This document shows positions 1 to 8,897 of a stretch of 64,000 bases of DNA, piece by piece. The translations under genes were made by a program, and so were the position numbers. The notes under the pieces were generated by a model that saw nothing but the letters and a program-made list of their open reading frames with translations, searched no databases and was not told where the DNA came from. Positions within the stretch are counted from its first letter, which is position 1; every line of letters begins with the position of its first letter. Origin of the DNA: an uncultured Flavobacteriaceae bacterium (lineage in GTDB: Bacteria > Bacteroidota > Bacteroidia > Flavobacteriales > Flavobacteriaceae). The stretch spans positions 124,001-188,000 of the forward strand of contig CANKZQ010000002.1 in assembly GCA_947488345.1 (NCBI GenBank), in the 5' to 3' direction.

Positions 1-234
1 TTTGGTGAAAAAGATGGTCGAAAGAATATTTCTAAAGAAGTTGATAAGTACAATGCCTATGCCAGTATGAAAGCCAACGAATATGAGGCTAATTATGTTT
101 CAATTATTGATATCTCTCGCGAAAGCATAAGAGATGCCAATCTCATCGCTAAAGACGGATTGCATCCGTCAGGAATAGCATATAGACGCTTTGTCGAGCG
201 TATATGTCCGATGATGGTCAAGACTTTCAAATAA
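1..234 (+). CDS. SGNH/GDSL-type hydrolase, C-terminal fragment
   Basis: The window opens inside this reading frame, which stays open from base 1 and stops at 232-234; 77 residues are visible. The tail contains DGLHPSG, the Asp-x-x-His catalytic pair that closes SGNH/GDSL hydrolase folds, followed by an amphipathic last helix. Known members are esterases, acetylhydrolases or lysophospholipases. The nucleophile Ser and the oxyanion Gly/Asn blocks lie outside the window, so substrate and export cannot be judged. Calling it SGNH rests on this one motif and its position near the C terminus. Confidence 0.7.
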   Translation, partial: FGEKDGRKNISKEVDKYNAYASMKANEYEANYVSIIDISRESIRDANLIAKDGLHPSGIAYRRFVERICPMMVKTFK

Positions 235-265
235 GATAAAGAGTTGTCTTAGATTTTCATTTACA

Positions 266-676
266 TTATTTGATCACTTCACTAATTTGGAGAATGGGCT
301 TGATATTGGTGTAATTCGGAATATCATTCACTATTTTTTCAGCATTTGGTCCAAAAGAGTTTTGGTATGCAGAAAGTTGATCAAAGTACAAATAGCCAAT
401 GGCTAAATAGGGTATTGGCTCATCTGGTGTTCGACTCGCTAAACCCTTATCGATTTTAAATACTTTTAAGGAGTCACCCAACAAACTGGCAACCATGGGC
501 ATATGCTTATTAGTATAATAATCCATATCAAAAGTTTTTCCTTCACTATTTGGATAAAGAATAGTCACTTTAACCATACCGCTTTTAATAATGTTGTCTT
601 CTTTAGAAACTGTTTTCTGGCAACTTATAAAGAATAGAGTAGTGACAAGTACTAAGACTTTTATTGTAGTTTTCAT
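266..676 (-). CDS. EthD-like lipoprotein (dimeric alpha-beta barrel fold)
   Basis: A 136-residue protein. I start it at the ATG at 676 rather than upstream, because this places a lipoprotein signal peptide (MKTTIKVLVLV then FISC lipobox) at the N terminus. The mature part carries VKVTILYPN, then DYYTNKHMPM, and later PNYTNIKP near the C terminus. This is the pattern of the EthD family, small ferredoxin-like alpha-beta barrels first seen beside ether-degrading P450s; most members have no assigned reaction. It is transcribed away from the methyltransferase gene at 767. Family call is good; a role in the periplasm or outer membrane is inferred only from the lipobox. Confidence 0.8.
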   Translation of the reverse strand: MKTTIKVLVLVTTLFFISCQKTVSKEDNIIKSGMVKVTILYPNSEGKTFDMDYYTNKHMPMVASLLGDSLKVFKIDKGLASRTPDEPIPYLAIGYLYFDQLSAYQNSFGPNAEKIVNDIPNYTNIKPILQISEVIK

Positions 677-766
677 ATGATCGTGATTAAATGATTGAAT
701 CAAAGTTACTATTTTTATCGCAGCACTCGTTGAAATACACAACTTTGCATCAATCAATTCACTTCA

Positions 767-1435
767 ATGAAAAAAAATCAACATAAAAAGCAGCAACCTT
801 GGCCAACAAAAGATGCTATGCAGCAGGTGTATGATATGAAGCTCTGGGGAGGAAATACAACTGTGTTTTATTCAGGAGAAGGATCACATCTTCCAGAAAT
901 GGTAACCCCATATATTCAAGCGATGCGCTCATTTTTATTGTCATTTAAAAACCGTCTTAGTGTTTGTGATCTGGGGTGTGGAGATTTTAATATCGGTAAA
1001 GAATTAGTTCAATATACAAAGCAATATATAGCGATAGATATTGTACCTACACTGATTAAGTACAATAAAGAAAAGTTTGTAGCAGAAAATTTAACATTTC
1101 ATTGTTTAGATATCGCTGTAGATGAAATTCCTTTCGGGGAATGTGCGTTGGTAAGACAAGTTTTGCAACATTTATCAAATGACGAAGTAAAAAGTATTCT
1201 GAAGAAGCTTCGTAACTTTAAACATGTGATTATTACAGAACATATCCCTCTTGGAGATTTTGAAGCCAACAAAGATATTATTTCTGGTCAAGGTATACGG
1301 TTGAAAAAACAAAGTGGATTGGATGTGTTGGCACCCCCTTTTAATTTTAAGGTGAAGGAAGAAAAACAATTAGTTGTTGTGCCAATGAATGAAGGTAAAG
1401 AGGCCTTAGTCACGACCTATTACAGAACTTTTTGA
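767..1435 (+). CDS. class I SAM-dependent methyltransferase
   Basis: A 222-residue cytosolic protein with a Rossmann-type methyltransferase core. Motif I is CDLGCGDFNIG (about residues 66-76) and binds S-adenosylmethionine; the acidic end of strand 2 is YIAIDIV. A motif IV/V-like stretch, ALVRQVLQHL, follows, then strand HVIITEHIP. The N terminus is Lys/Gln-rich. Length fits a stand-alone small-molecule or protein methyltransferase, but nothing nearby indicates the acceptor. It is divergent to the EthD-like gene and convergent with the rhomboid gene, so it is probably transcribed alone. Confidence 0.75.
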   Translation: MKKNQHKKQQPWPTKDAMQQVYDMKLWGGNTTVFYSGEGSHLPEMVTPYIQAMRSFLLSFKNRLSVCDLGCGDFNIGKELVQYTKQYIAIDIVPTLIKYNKEKFVAENLTFHCLDIAVDEIPFGECALVRQVLQHLSNDEVKSILKKLRNFKHVIITEHIPLGDFEANKDIISGQGIRLKKQSGLDVLAPPFNFKVKEEKQLVVVPMNEGKEALVTTYYRTF

Positions 1436-1530
1436 TCTCTGTTATGCTAGTTTCTAGCGTTACGTTTCGAGTAATTTTTAGCTGTTTGGTAGCTCACGAA
1501 TTTTATGAATTTAACCTAGCATCTCCATTT

Positions 1531-2367
1531 CTATTTTGTCAATTCCTTTAAGCGATCCTGATCTTTTTTCGACAAGCTTTCATATCCTTTTTTGCTGATC
1601 TTATCTAGTATGCTATCTATTTCAAACTGTTTTTCTACTTTTTCCGAATTGTATTTATCTTCAAATGATTGCACACCTGTTGTTTTTGTGAAAGGACTCG
1701 ATGAAAGCAACAACAAATGTGGCATTTTAACAATAAGATAGAAGAATACTATGGCAGGAACCAAAATCAATGCAATCGGAAATAGATTTGTAGTTAAAAC
1801 TGATGGGTCTAGCAGAATTGCAATAATCAATCCTACTACGCCACCACCTAAATGTGCTTCATGTCCGATATTACCGCGCTGTGATTTAATACCATAAATC
1901 GAAACAGCCACATAAACAATACCATACAACCATCCAGGAATCTCAATAGGTAATAAAATGAACCCTATATTCATGCCAGGAAATAATGCAATGGACGCAA
2001 AAATGAGTCCACTAACAGCACCCGAAGCTCCAATGGCAGTGTAGTCTGGATGATTACGATGAATATACAGCGCTACTAAATTTCCGCCAATCAAACTTCC
2101 GAAAAATACCAGTAAAAATGATGGAATTCCTAAGAAGGCCTCCAAACTATCACTAAAGAGATAAAGGGTAATCATGTTGAACAAGTAGTGTGTCCAATTT
2201 CCATGTAAAAACCCTGAAGTTACGAGTCTTCTATACTCTTTATCAACGAGAACCTTGTGAACATTAAATGCATATTTGTCGAAAAATGCAACATCTTGAA
2301 AACCTTTGTAAGTTAACAATCCATTAACTATGAGCAAGGTTATTGTGAGTATTCCTATTTGTTCCAT
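1531..2367 (-). CDS. rhomboid family intramembrane serine protease
   Basis: A 278-residue polytopic membrane protein. The ATG at 2367 is preferred over a TTG 15 bases upstream. Six hydrophobic segments are visible. The catalytic Ser is in GASGAVSG (about residue 115) and the catalytic His in GHEAHLGG (about 172); FLHGNWTHYLFNM supplies the conserved HxxxN of the L1/TM2 region. After the last membrane segment there is a charged cytosolic tail of roughly 60 residues rich in Lys/Asp/Glu. Rhomboids cut single-pass membrane proteins within the bilayer; the substrate here is unknown. It lies about 100 bases downstream of the dehydratase gene, so it may have its own promoter. Confidence 0.9.
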   Translation of the reverse strand: MEQIGILTITLLIVNGLLTYKGFQDVAFFDKYAFNVHKVLVDKEYRRLVTSGFLHGNWTHYLFNMITLYLFSDSLEAFLGIPSFLLVFFGSLIGGNLVALYIHRNHPDYTAIGASGAVSGLIFASIALFPGMNIGFILLPIEIPGWLYGIVYVAVSIYGIKSQRGNIGHEAHLGGGVVGLIIAILLDPSVLTTNLFPIALILVPAIVFFYLIVKMPHLLLLSSSPFTKTTGVQSFEDKYNSEKVEKQFEIDSILDKISKKGYESLSKKDQDRLKELTK

Positions 2368-2472
2368 ATAGTTCGTTAACAACCAAGTTAATAATAAACG
2401 TAGGTCACAATTTCGTTTAAAAAATAATGGGTATAGCGGTACTTAAATTCAAAATCCATCGTGTTACGCAAA

Positions 2473-2760
2473 CTACTGATTCGCAATTAAGCTCTCGATG
2501 GTTTCGGCAAGCTTAAAATCTTTTTCTGTAACACCACCGGCATCATGCGTAGAAAGTCGAATAGACAGTCTATTATATACATTATACCAATTTGGGTGGT
2601 GATTTTGAGCCTCACACTCAAATGCAATACGTGTCATCATCGCAAAACAATCTTTGAAATCACCGAACTGCAAGGTCGCTTCAATGCCATTATCAATAAA
2701 TTTCCACTCAGGAAAACGCTCAAGATATTTGTTAATTTCTGCTTCTGTTAGTTTTTTCAT
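2473..2760 (-). CDS. 4a-hydroxytetrahydrobiopterin dehydratase (pterin-4a-carbinolamine dehydratase)
   Basis: A 95-residue protein of the usual family length. ECEAQNHHPNWYNVYN (from about residue 50) is the signature with the active-site His pair, and LSTHDAGGVTEKD follows near the C terminus. The enzyme dehydrates 4a-hydroxy-tetrahydropterin to quinonoid dihydropterin, the recycling step after aromatic amino acid hydroxylation. No hydroxylase gene is in the window. Its ATG lies 2 bases after the gcvT stop, so it is very probably co-transcribed, and perhaps translationally coupled, with gcvT. Confidence 0.93.
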   Translation of the reverse strand: MKKLTEAEINKYLERFPEWKFIDNGIEATLQFGDFKDCFAMMTRIAFECEAQNHHPNWYNVYNRLSIRLSTHDAGGVTEKDFKLAETIESLIANQ

Positions 2761-2762
2761 AA

Positions 2763-3845
2763 TTATCCTTTATAAAATGGTAATTTAACAACGGTGGCTG
2801 GCACCGCATTTTTACGAATCTGTATGTTGATATTACTGCCTACTTCCCTAAAGACTGAAGGTACATAACCTAAGCCAATTCCTTTTTTTAGTGAAGGACT
2901 CATGGTGCCCGAAGTTACTTCTCCAATTTTTTGTCCATTACCATCCACAATATCATAACCTTGACGTGGAATACCACGATCATTGAGTTCAAAAGCAACG
3001 AGTCTTCGTTCTGTGCCTTGTTCTTTTTGCTTCTTTAGGTTTTCTGAATTGGTAAATTCCTTAGTGAACTTGGTAATCCAACCCAATCCAGCTTCAATAG
3101 GAGAAGTTGTATCATTGATGTCATTGCCATACAAGCAAAAGCCCATTTCAAGGCGTAAAGTATCTCTTGCTGCTAAGCCAATTGGTTTGATACCGTAATC
3201 AGCACCAGCTTCCATTACTTTTTTCCAAACTTGCTCCACTTCAGTATTTCTACAGTAAATTTCAAACCCTCCAGAGCCTGTATACCCCGTAGCAGATATG
3301 ATGACATGTTCTATACCAGCAAAATCAGCCACTTCAAAGGTGTAATATTTCATGTTCTCTAGGTCGACAGATGTTAATGATTGCATTGCCTTTGCGGCTT
3401 TAGGCCCTTGAATAGCAAGTAGTGAAAAGTCTTCTGAAACATCCTTCATTTCGGCACCCATATCATTATGAGACGCAATCCAATCCCAATCTTTTTGAAT
3501 ATTAGATGCGTTCACTACCATAACATATTTTTCTTCATTAATACGGTAAATAATCAAATCATCAACGATACCTCCGTCATTGTTTGGCATGCAGCTATAT
3601 TGAGCTTTGCCGTCAAAAAGTTTTGACGCATCATTAGAACAAACTTTTTGAATCAATGCAGTGGCATTCGGACCTAAGATGAGAAATTCTCCCATATGAG
3701 AGACATCAAACACACCTACACCGTTTCTCACAGTTTCGTGCTCAATGTTTACACCTTCATATTGCACAGGCATATTATAACCCGCGAAGGGTACTAATTT
3801 CGCTCCGAGAGCTTCATGGATATGTGTTAAAGCAGTATTTTTCAT
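2763..3845 (-). CDS. gcvT: aminomethyltransferase, glycine cleavage T-protein
   Basis: A 360-residue protein of the full family length. The T-protein transfers the methylene group of the aminomethyl-lipoyl H-protein to tetrahydrofolate, releasing ammonia. Visible marks are the N-terminal [25 protein letters not shown], the folate-site region [15 protein letters not shown], and [18 protein letters not shown], all typical of GcvT. A C-terminal barrel ends in [20 protein letters not shown]. It starts 32 bases after the thrC stop on the same strand and is followed 2 bases later by the pterin dehydratase gene. The thr operon therefore probably reads through into it. No glycine riboswitch-like structure can fit in the 32-base gap. 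Confidence 0.95.
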   Translation of the reverse strand: MKNTALTHIHEALGAKLVPFAGYNMPVQYEGVNIEHETVRNGVGVFDVSHMGEFLILGPNATALIQKVCSNDASKLFDGKAQYSCMPNNDGGIVDDLIIYRINEEKYVMVVNASNIQKDWDWIASHNDMGAEMKDVSEDFSLLAIQGPKAAKAMQSLTSVDLENMKYYTFEVADFAGIEHVIISATGYTGSGGFEIYCRNTEVEQVWKKVMEAGADYGIKPIGLAARDTLRLEMGFCLYGNDINDTTSPIEAGLGWITKFTKEFTNSENLKKQKEQGTERRLVAFELNDRGIPRQGYDIVDGNGQKIGEVTSGTMSPSLKKGIGLGYVPSVFREVGSNINIQIRKNAVPATVVKLPFYKG

Positions 3846-3877
3846 TAAATTTTCTGTTTATAACACAAAACTAACGA

Positions 3878-5173
3878 TTAATTCTTGAGTAAGAAAGATT
3901 TTAACTGCTCATAATTTTCAACAGAAAAGGCTTCCTTTTTTTTGTCGATTACAGCTTGTATTTGTGGAGGGTATTTTATCGAATCATTAATAACAGGCTC
4001 TACAACATCAAGAAATTTTACAGGATGAGCCGTTTCTAGAAAAATACATTGAGTATTTGGATTTTTTTCTTGATATGTTTTGACTCCTAAATACCCAACG
4101 GCTCCATGTGGATCGGCAATGTAATTGCAGTTTTTGTATAAATACAACATGGCCTCTCGCGTTTGATAATCAGTATATGAATAGGAGTAAAGATCTTTCT
4201 TTAGAGCAGTAAACTTATTGTCATATAACTGTTGAATACGTATGAAATTACTCGGATCGCCGACATCCATGGCGTTCGAAATAGTTTGTACTGAAGGTTT
4301 CGGATGATAGGCTTCTGTGGTTAAATATTGAGGAATGATATCGTTGGCGTTCGTCGCTGCAATAAATTGATGAATAGGTAAGCCCAATTTTTTCGCTAAC
4401 ATTCCAGCACATATGTTTCCATAGTTACCACTGGGAACAGAAAAAACCAGTTTTTTCTTTTTGTCAACTAATTGTTTATAAGCAAAGAAAAAATAAAACA
4501 TTTGAGGTAACCATCTTGCGATATTTATAGAGTTCGCAGATGTCAACTGCATTTTAGAAAGCAGTGACTCGTCTAAAAAGGCATTTTTAACCATGCTTTG
4601 GCAGTCATCAAACGTACCATTTACTTCCAAGGCTTTTATATTTTGACCTAATGTCGTTAACTGTTTTTCTTGAACGTTACTTACTTTTTTGCTGGGATAG
4701 AGAATGACAACATTGACGTTTTTTACACCTAAAAAACCACTAGCAACAGCACCACCAGTATCCCCAGAAGTAGCAACAAGCACCGTAACATCTTCTCCGC
4801 TATTCTGATTAAAATATCCTAAGCATCGCGCCATAAAACGAGCACCAACATCTTTAAACGCCATGGTAGGCCCATGAAATAATTCCATCGTTTTTATATC
4901 ATTTTCAATGTCAACCAACGGAAAATCAAAACATAATGTTTCTTTGATGATGTCTTTTAGGATCTCTTCAGGAATTTCGTTTCCCACGAATTGTTGAATT
5001 ACTTGAAAAGCGATTTCCTCATTAGAATAATTAGAAATGTTTGAAATAAATTCAGTTGATAAGGGGGTAATTGATTCAGGAAAGTACAATCCTTTGTCTG
5101 GCGCTAAACCTCGAATAACAGCCTCTTTGAACGATACATTTGGGGCCTTTTTATGCAAACTATAAAAGTTCAT
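3878..5173 (-). CDS. thrC: threonine synthase
   Basis: A 431-residue PLP enzyme converting O-phosphohomoserine to threonine. GPTMAFKDVGARFMARC (about residues 104-120) contains the PLP lysine in the F-K-D context, and LVATSGDTGGAVASGF supplies the phosphate-binding loop. SVPSGNYGNICAGM is the later Ser/Gly-rich PLP loop. Length and the N-terminal FYSLHKKAP match the bacterial type. It begins 3 bases after the thrB stop, so thrA-B-C form one tightly packed operon. The order thrA-thrB-thrC is the same as in enterobacteria. Confidence 0.96.
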   Translation of the reverse strand: MNFYSLHKKAPNVSFKEAVIRGLAPDKGLYFPESITPLSTEFISNISNYSNEEIAFQVIQQFVGNEIPEEILKDIIKETLCFDFPLVDIENDIKTMELFHGPTMAFKDVGARFMARCLGYFNQNSGEDVTVLVATSGDTGGAVASGFLGVKNVNVVILYPSKKVSNVQEKQLTTLGQNIKALEVNGTFDDCQSMVKNAFLDESLLSKMQLTSANSINIARWLPQMFYFFFAYKQLVDKKKKLVFSVPSGNYGNICAGMLAKKLGLPIHQFIAATNANDIIPQYLTTEAYHPKPSVQTISNAMDVGDPSNFIRIQQLYDNKFTALKKDLYSYSYTDYQTREAMLYLYKNCNYIADPHGAVGYLGVKTYQEKNPNTQCIFLETAHPVKFLDVVEPVINDSIKYPPQIQAVIDKKKEAFSVENYEQLKSFLLKN

Positions 5174-5176
5174 TTA

Positions 5177-6103
5177 TTATTGATTTAAGATTTTAATTCC
5201 TTTAGTATTTATTTTCGAGACGTGAATTTCGAAATCAATGGCGGTATTCTGATATACTTCGTGCATTGCTTGTGCTACTTTTTTTGCTGTAGCTAGGCCT
5301 TTACACAGTGCAAAAATGGTAGGTCCAGACCCGGAAATACCAGCTCCTAACGCTCCATCCGCGATAGCAGCCTCTTTCACAGCATCGAAATGTGGAATGA
5401 GTTGTTTCCGCAGCGGCTCAACAATCACATCTTGCAAGGAATTGCTGATCAATTCGTAATTATTTGAATACAACCCACTAATTAAACCACCCACATTGGC
5501 CCACTGTGTTGTCGCATCTTTTAATGAAACATGTGTATTTAGCACATCACGTGCATCTTTAGTTTTAATTTCAATTTGTGGGTGAATAACGGCTGCATAT
5601 AATTCACTTGGCACTGGGAGCTTCACTATATCCAACGGATCATAGCTTCTTACCAAGATAAAACCTCCATACAACGCAGCGCTTACATTATCGGCTATTT
5701 GGCTTCCACAGGCAGCTTCTTCTCCGAGCATAGCATATTTTGTCATTTCCAACATAGAGAAAGGCTTGCCTAATAACTCATTGACCGCAAAGGCAGTTCC
5801 TGATGCACTTGCAGCACTGCTACCTAAACCACTACCGGGTTTGAAGTTTTTATACACTTCGATATCGATTCCCACAGTTTTAGGAAAATCACGCAGCATA
5901 GCTTGCGCAACAACACCCACCACATTTTCATTGATATCATACGATAATTCGGCACCTTCAATTTTTGTAATGCGAATACCTGAAGTATCTGAAAGACAAA
6001 ATCTCATGGTATCGCCTACACTTTCTAATGCAAAACCTAGCGCATCAAAACCGCAGGAAACATTGGCTACGGTAGCCGGCGAAAATATGGTTAGTTCTTT
6101 CAT
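5177..6103 (-). CDS. thrB: homoserine kinase
   Basis: A 308-residue GHMP kinase that phosphorylates homoserine. The ATP loop is PGSGLGSSAASASGT (about residues 91-105), preceded by SPATVANVSCGFDALGFAL at the N terminus and followed by motif 3, GAGISGSGPTIFAL, near the C terminus. It starts 3 bases after the thrA stop and ends 3 bases before thrC, as expected for a co-translated pathway set. No anomalies seen. Confidence 0.96.
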   Translation of the reverse strand: MKELTIFSPATVANVSCGFDALGFALESVGDTMRFCLSDTSGIRITKIEGAELSYDINENVVGVVAQAMLRDFPKTVGIDIEVYKNFKPGSGLGSSAASASGTAFAVNELLGKPFSMLEMTKYAMLGEEAACGSQIADNVSAALYGGFILVRSYDPLDIVKLPVPSELYAAVIHPQIEIKTKDARDVLNTHVSLKDATTQWANVGGLISGLYSNNYELISNSLQDVIVEPLRKQLIPHFDAVKEAAIADGALGAGISGSGPTIFALCKGLATAKKVAQAMHEVYQNTAIDFEIHVSKINTKGIKILNQ

Positions 6104-6106
6104 ACG

Positions 6107-8557
6107 TTAGTTATTGGCAGTTCTAATGATATCAGAAAAGAGTCCCGAAGCCGTTACTTCTGCACCAGCACCAGCACCCTTGATAATCATGGGCTGTTCA
6201 GGATATCTTTCTGTGTAAAACATCACAATATTATCTTTTCCTTCTAAGTTATAAAATGGATGCCCCACTGGAATTTCTTTGAGTCCAACACTTGCTTTTC
6301 CGTTATTGAATTCTGCTACATATTTGAGCTGACAATTCGCAGCTTTCGCGGATTGATATAACTGTTGAAAATGATCCGCTTCTGTTTTGAGCGATTCATA
6401 AAAATCATCGACAGTATCAGCCGCCATATTATTAACCGTCAAAAAGGATTTGTTTTCAATAGCCTCCAATTCTATGTCATTACCACTCTCACGAGCTAAA
6501 ATTAAAATTTTTCGAGCAACATCAACGCCACTTAGATCTATTCTTGGATCAGGTTCGGTATATCCTTCATCTTGTGCCTGTTTTACGATATCGTAAAAGC
6601 TAACCGAATCGTTGAAATAATTAAAAATAAAGTTCAGACTACCCGAAAGTACAGCTTGAATTTTATTGATCTTATCACCAGATGCAATTAAATTATTCAA
6701 GGTAACAATAATTGGCAAACCGGCACCAACATTTGTTTCAAATAGAAGGGGTGCATTGTATTTTTTAGAGAGTCTTTTCAATTCTTTATAATTCTCTAGT
6801 TTGGCAGAACAGGCAATTTTATTACAAGCAACTACACCAATACTATTTTTTAAATAGTCTTGATAGAGACTGGCAACATGTTCATTCGCCGTAATATCAA
6901 CGAAAATACTATTTCGGAGATTCAATTGCTTTACTTTTTCAAAAAAGCCGTTTAGCGATGCTTTTTCACTTTTCGGAAGGTTCGTTTCCCAATGCTTAAG
7001 ATCAATACCCGTTTCATTAAAAAGCATGGTTCGAGAGTTCGAGATTCCGATGACCCTTAAATTGATATTTAAGTGCTCTTTTAAGTACGCTTTTTGTTGA
7101 TCAATTTGATGAATTAATTTGCTTCCAACGTTACCAACCCCAGTAATAAATATATTGATCTGTTTAATATTGTCCTCAAAGAATTCTTCGTGTAGACTAT
7201 TCAAGGCTTTTTTGACATCCTCTTTGCTAATCACAGCCGAAATATTCGTTTCTGAAGCGCCTTGTGCAATGGCTCTAATGTTAACATTGTTTTTACCGAG
7301 AGTACTGAACATTTTACCGCTAATACCTTGGTGACTTTTCATTTTCTCGCCCACAAGCGCAATGATCACTAAATCTTTTTCTACGATTAAAGGGTTTATC
7401 TGACCTTTTGAAATTTCTAATTCGAAAACCGAATCCACCACCTCTTTGGCCAGTTCGGCATTTCTATCATCGATACCTAAGCATATAGAATGCTCTGATG
7501 AAGATTGTGTAATGAATTTTATGTGTATGTCATGAAGGAAAAATGTTTCGAAAATCCTTTTTGAAACCCCCGGAACTCCAATTTTCCCTGGGGCTTCGAG
7601 CGTTACCAAAGAAATATTTTCAATATGACTGATGCCTTTAACTGGTGCTAAATTCGTATTCGGTTCATCAGTAATGAGCGTTCCTTTGCTTGAAGGTTCA
7701 AAAGTGTTTTTGATATAAATTGGTGTTTGTTTTACAAACGCCGGATGTATGGTTGGTGAAAAAATCACTTTCGCTCCAAAATGGGCGAGCTCCATCGCCT
7801 CATGATAAGAGATTTGATTTATAGGCTTTGCCTGTTTTACAATGGTTGGGTTTGCCGTATACATACCACTTACGTCTGTCCATATTTCTAAAGCATCTAC
7901 ATCCAGTGCCGCTGCGATAATTGCGGCTGTATAATCTGAACCACCTCTACCTAACACAGTCGTTTCATTTTTTTTGTTGGCCGCTACGAAACCAGGCACT
8001 AAAATAATTTGAGATGCGCAATTATCCACAAATTTTTTGATATTGGTATTGGTAGATTTAAAATCTACCGTTGCATTAGTATAGTTGCTATTTGCTACAA
8101 TTAATTCTCGTGTATCTTTTCTTTCAACATCTAAACTATGAGCAATCATCGCTTCCTTAATAATAAACGAAGAAAGTAATTCTCCAAAACTTGCAATTTT
8201 AGCCTCTGTTTTGGGGGTCATTTCATTGATTAAAGAAATACCTTGATATAACTGTTTTAATTTATCCAACTCTGTGTGTAGATATTTGAATACTTTACTT
8301 CTTACCGTTTCATCAGGAATAAGATCGTTAATGATATGTAGATGCATATCAACAATTTGCTGACTAATAGCGTCGAAAGAACTTTTCTTATCTAAAATAG
8401 ACTGAATTCCGTTTAGCAAAAGATTAGTTACTCCAGAAAATGCTGAAACCACTATGATTTTTTTGCCTTGACTGTTATCACTTTGAACAATATCGATAAC
8501 GAGTTTGATATTTTTAGCAGAACCAACTGAGGTACCGCCGAATTTTAAAACTTTCAT
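6107..8557 (-). CDS. thrA: bifunctional aspartokinase / homoserine dehydrogenase I
   Basis: An 816-residue fusion enzyme catalysing the first and third steps from aspartate towards threonine. Residues 1-290 are the aspartokinase (KFGGTSVGSAKN at the start, LGRGGSDYTAA in the middle). About 300-460 form tandem ACT domains, the usual site of threonine feedback inhibition. About 465 onward is the NAD(P)-binding homoserine dehydrogenase (ITGVGNVGSKL near residue 470), with VACNKIACS and GAGLPII in the catalytic half. The ATG at 8557 follows 78 bases after the stop of a Thr/Ile-rich leader ORF. Regulation is therefore probably double: ACT feedback on the enzyme and leader-peptide control of the mRNA. 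Confidence 0.96.
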   Translation of the reverse strand: MKVLKFGGTSVGSAKNIKLVIDIVQSDNSQGKKIIVVSAFSGVTNLLLNGIQSILDKKSSFDAISQQIVDMHLHIINDLIPDETVRSKVFKYLHTELDKLKQLYQGISLINEMTPKTEAKIASFGELLSSFIIKEAMIAHSLDVERKDTRELIVANSNYTNATVDFKSTNTNIKKFVDNCASQIILVPGFVAANKKNETTVLGRGGSDYTAAIIAAALDVDALEIWTDVSGMYTANPTIVKQAKPINQISYHEAMELAHFGAKVIFSPTIHPAFVKQTPIYIKNTFEPSSKGTLITDEPNTNLAPVKGISHIENISLVTLEAPGKIGVPGVSKRIFETFFLHDIHIKFITQSSSEHSICLGIDDRNAELAKEVVDSVFELEISKGQINPLIVEKDLVIIALVGEKMKSHQGISGKMFSTLGKNNVNIRAIAQGASETNISAVISKEDVKKALNSLHEEFFEDNIKQINIFITGVGNVGSKLIHQIDQQKAYLKEHLNINLRVIGISNSRTMLFNETGIDLKHWETNLPKSEKASLNGFFEKVKQLNLRNSIFVDITANEHVASLYQDYLKNSIGVVACNKIACSAKLENYKELKRLSKKYNAPLLFETNVGAGLPIIVTLNNLIASGDKINKIQAVLSGSLNFIFNYFNDSVSFYDIVKQAQDEGYTEPDPRIDLSGVDVARKILILARESGNDIELEAIENKSFLTVNNMAADTVDDFYESLKTEADHFQQLYQSAKAANCQLKYVAEFNNGKASVGLKEIPVGHPFYNLEGKDNIVMFYTERYPEQPMIIKGAGAGAEVTASGLFSDIIRTANN

Positions 8558-8635
8558 TTTAAATAGTTTGATTTATATATAAAATTGAATTGTTTTCTAA
8601 AAAATAGAATCTGAAAATAGCATATATGTATATTA

Positions 8636-8731
8636 TTAACCCCGAAGGGTCATAATTGTCATGATAGCAATAATACGCCCAGAAGTAGAGAGTGGACATG
8701 TGTAAGTTTGTGTATTGCTATTCGTTTGCAT
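8636..8731 (-). CDS. thr operon leader peptide (Thr/Ile-rich, 31 residues)
   Basis: A short ATG-to-TAA frame in front of thrA. It begins MQTNSNTQTYT and ends IIAIMTIMTLRG. Seven of 31 residues are Thr (positions 3, 7, 9, 11, 16, 25, 28) and four are Ile (20, 21, 23, 26), the end products of the pathway. That composition, the place directly upstream of thrA, and a good promoter just in front are the marks of an attenuation leader, as with thrL of enterobacteria; the sequence is not thrL-like. The stop overlaps a UUCG hairpin. The predicted transcript start lies almost on the ATG, so the mRNA may be nearly leaderless, or translation may begin at the internal ATG that gives MTIMTLRG. Confidence 0.7.
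   Translation of the reverse strand: MQTNSNTQTYTCPLSTSGRIIAIMTIMTLRG
8637..8652 (-). promoter_or_regulatory. UUCG-loop hairpin at the end of the thr leader ORF
   Basis: Read on the minus strand, TGACCC-TTCG-GGGTTA folds into a six-pair stem (one G-U) closed by C-G around a UUCG tetraloop, an especially stable loop. It overlaps the last codons and stop of the leader ORF. It is followed by an A/T mixture, not a U run, so it is not a standard intrinsic terminator. A ribosome at the leader stop would melt it, and a ribosome stalled earlier would let it form. Function is inferred. Confidence 0.5.
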
Positions 8732-8735
8732 ATAA

Positions 8736-8766
8736 CAAATGTATAAGATAATATTTTAACGACAAG
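8736..8766 (-). promoter_or_regulatory. promoter of the thr operon leader
   Basis: On the minus strand the bases read CTTG-N19-TACATTTG. The Bacteroidota housekeeping consensus is TTTG-N19-TANNTTTG, so the -7 box is perfect and the -33 box has one mismatch. The predicted transcript start falls within a few bases of the leader ATG at 8731. Confidence 0.65.
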
Positions 8767-8847
8767 GTATTTAAACGCTAAAATCCTCATTTTTATCATA
8801 TCGTTATTCTACAGAATAAAAATTCACAAATATTTAATAAAAGACGG

Positions 8848-8878
8848 TTTAACTGCTAAAATTATAATTGTATTTTTG
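8848..8878 (+). promoter_or_regulatory. promoter of the Xaa-Pro aminopeptidase gene
   Basis: TTTA-N19-TATTTTTG: a perfect TANNTTTG box at 8871-8878 with a near-consensus -33 element at exact spacing. It sits 20 bases before the ATG at 8898 and rules out the TTG at 8868 as a start. Confidence 0.6.
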
Positions 8879-8897
8879 GTTTTTAAAACACCAAATC

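Noticed and set aside
3846-3877. Glycine riboswitch in front of gcvT
   Set aside because: The gap to thrC is only 32 bases, far too short for a glycine aptamer.
8637-8652. UUCG hairpin as an intrinsic terminator
   Set aside because: The bases after the stem are mixed A and T without a U run, and the stem has only six pairs.
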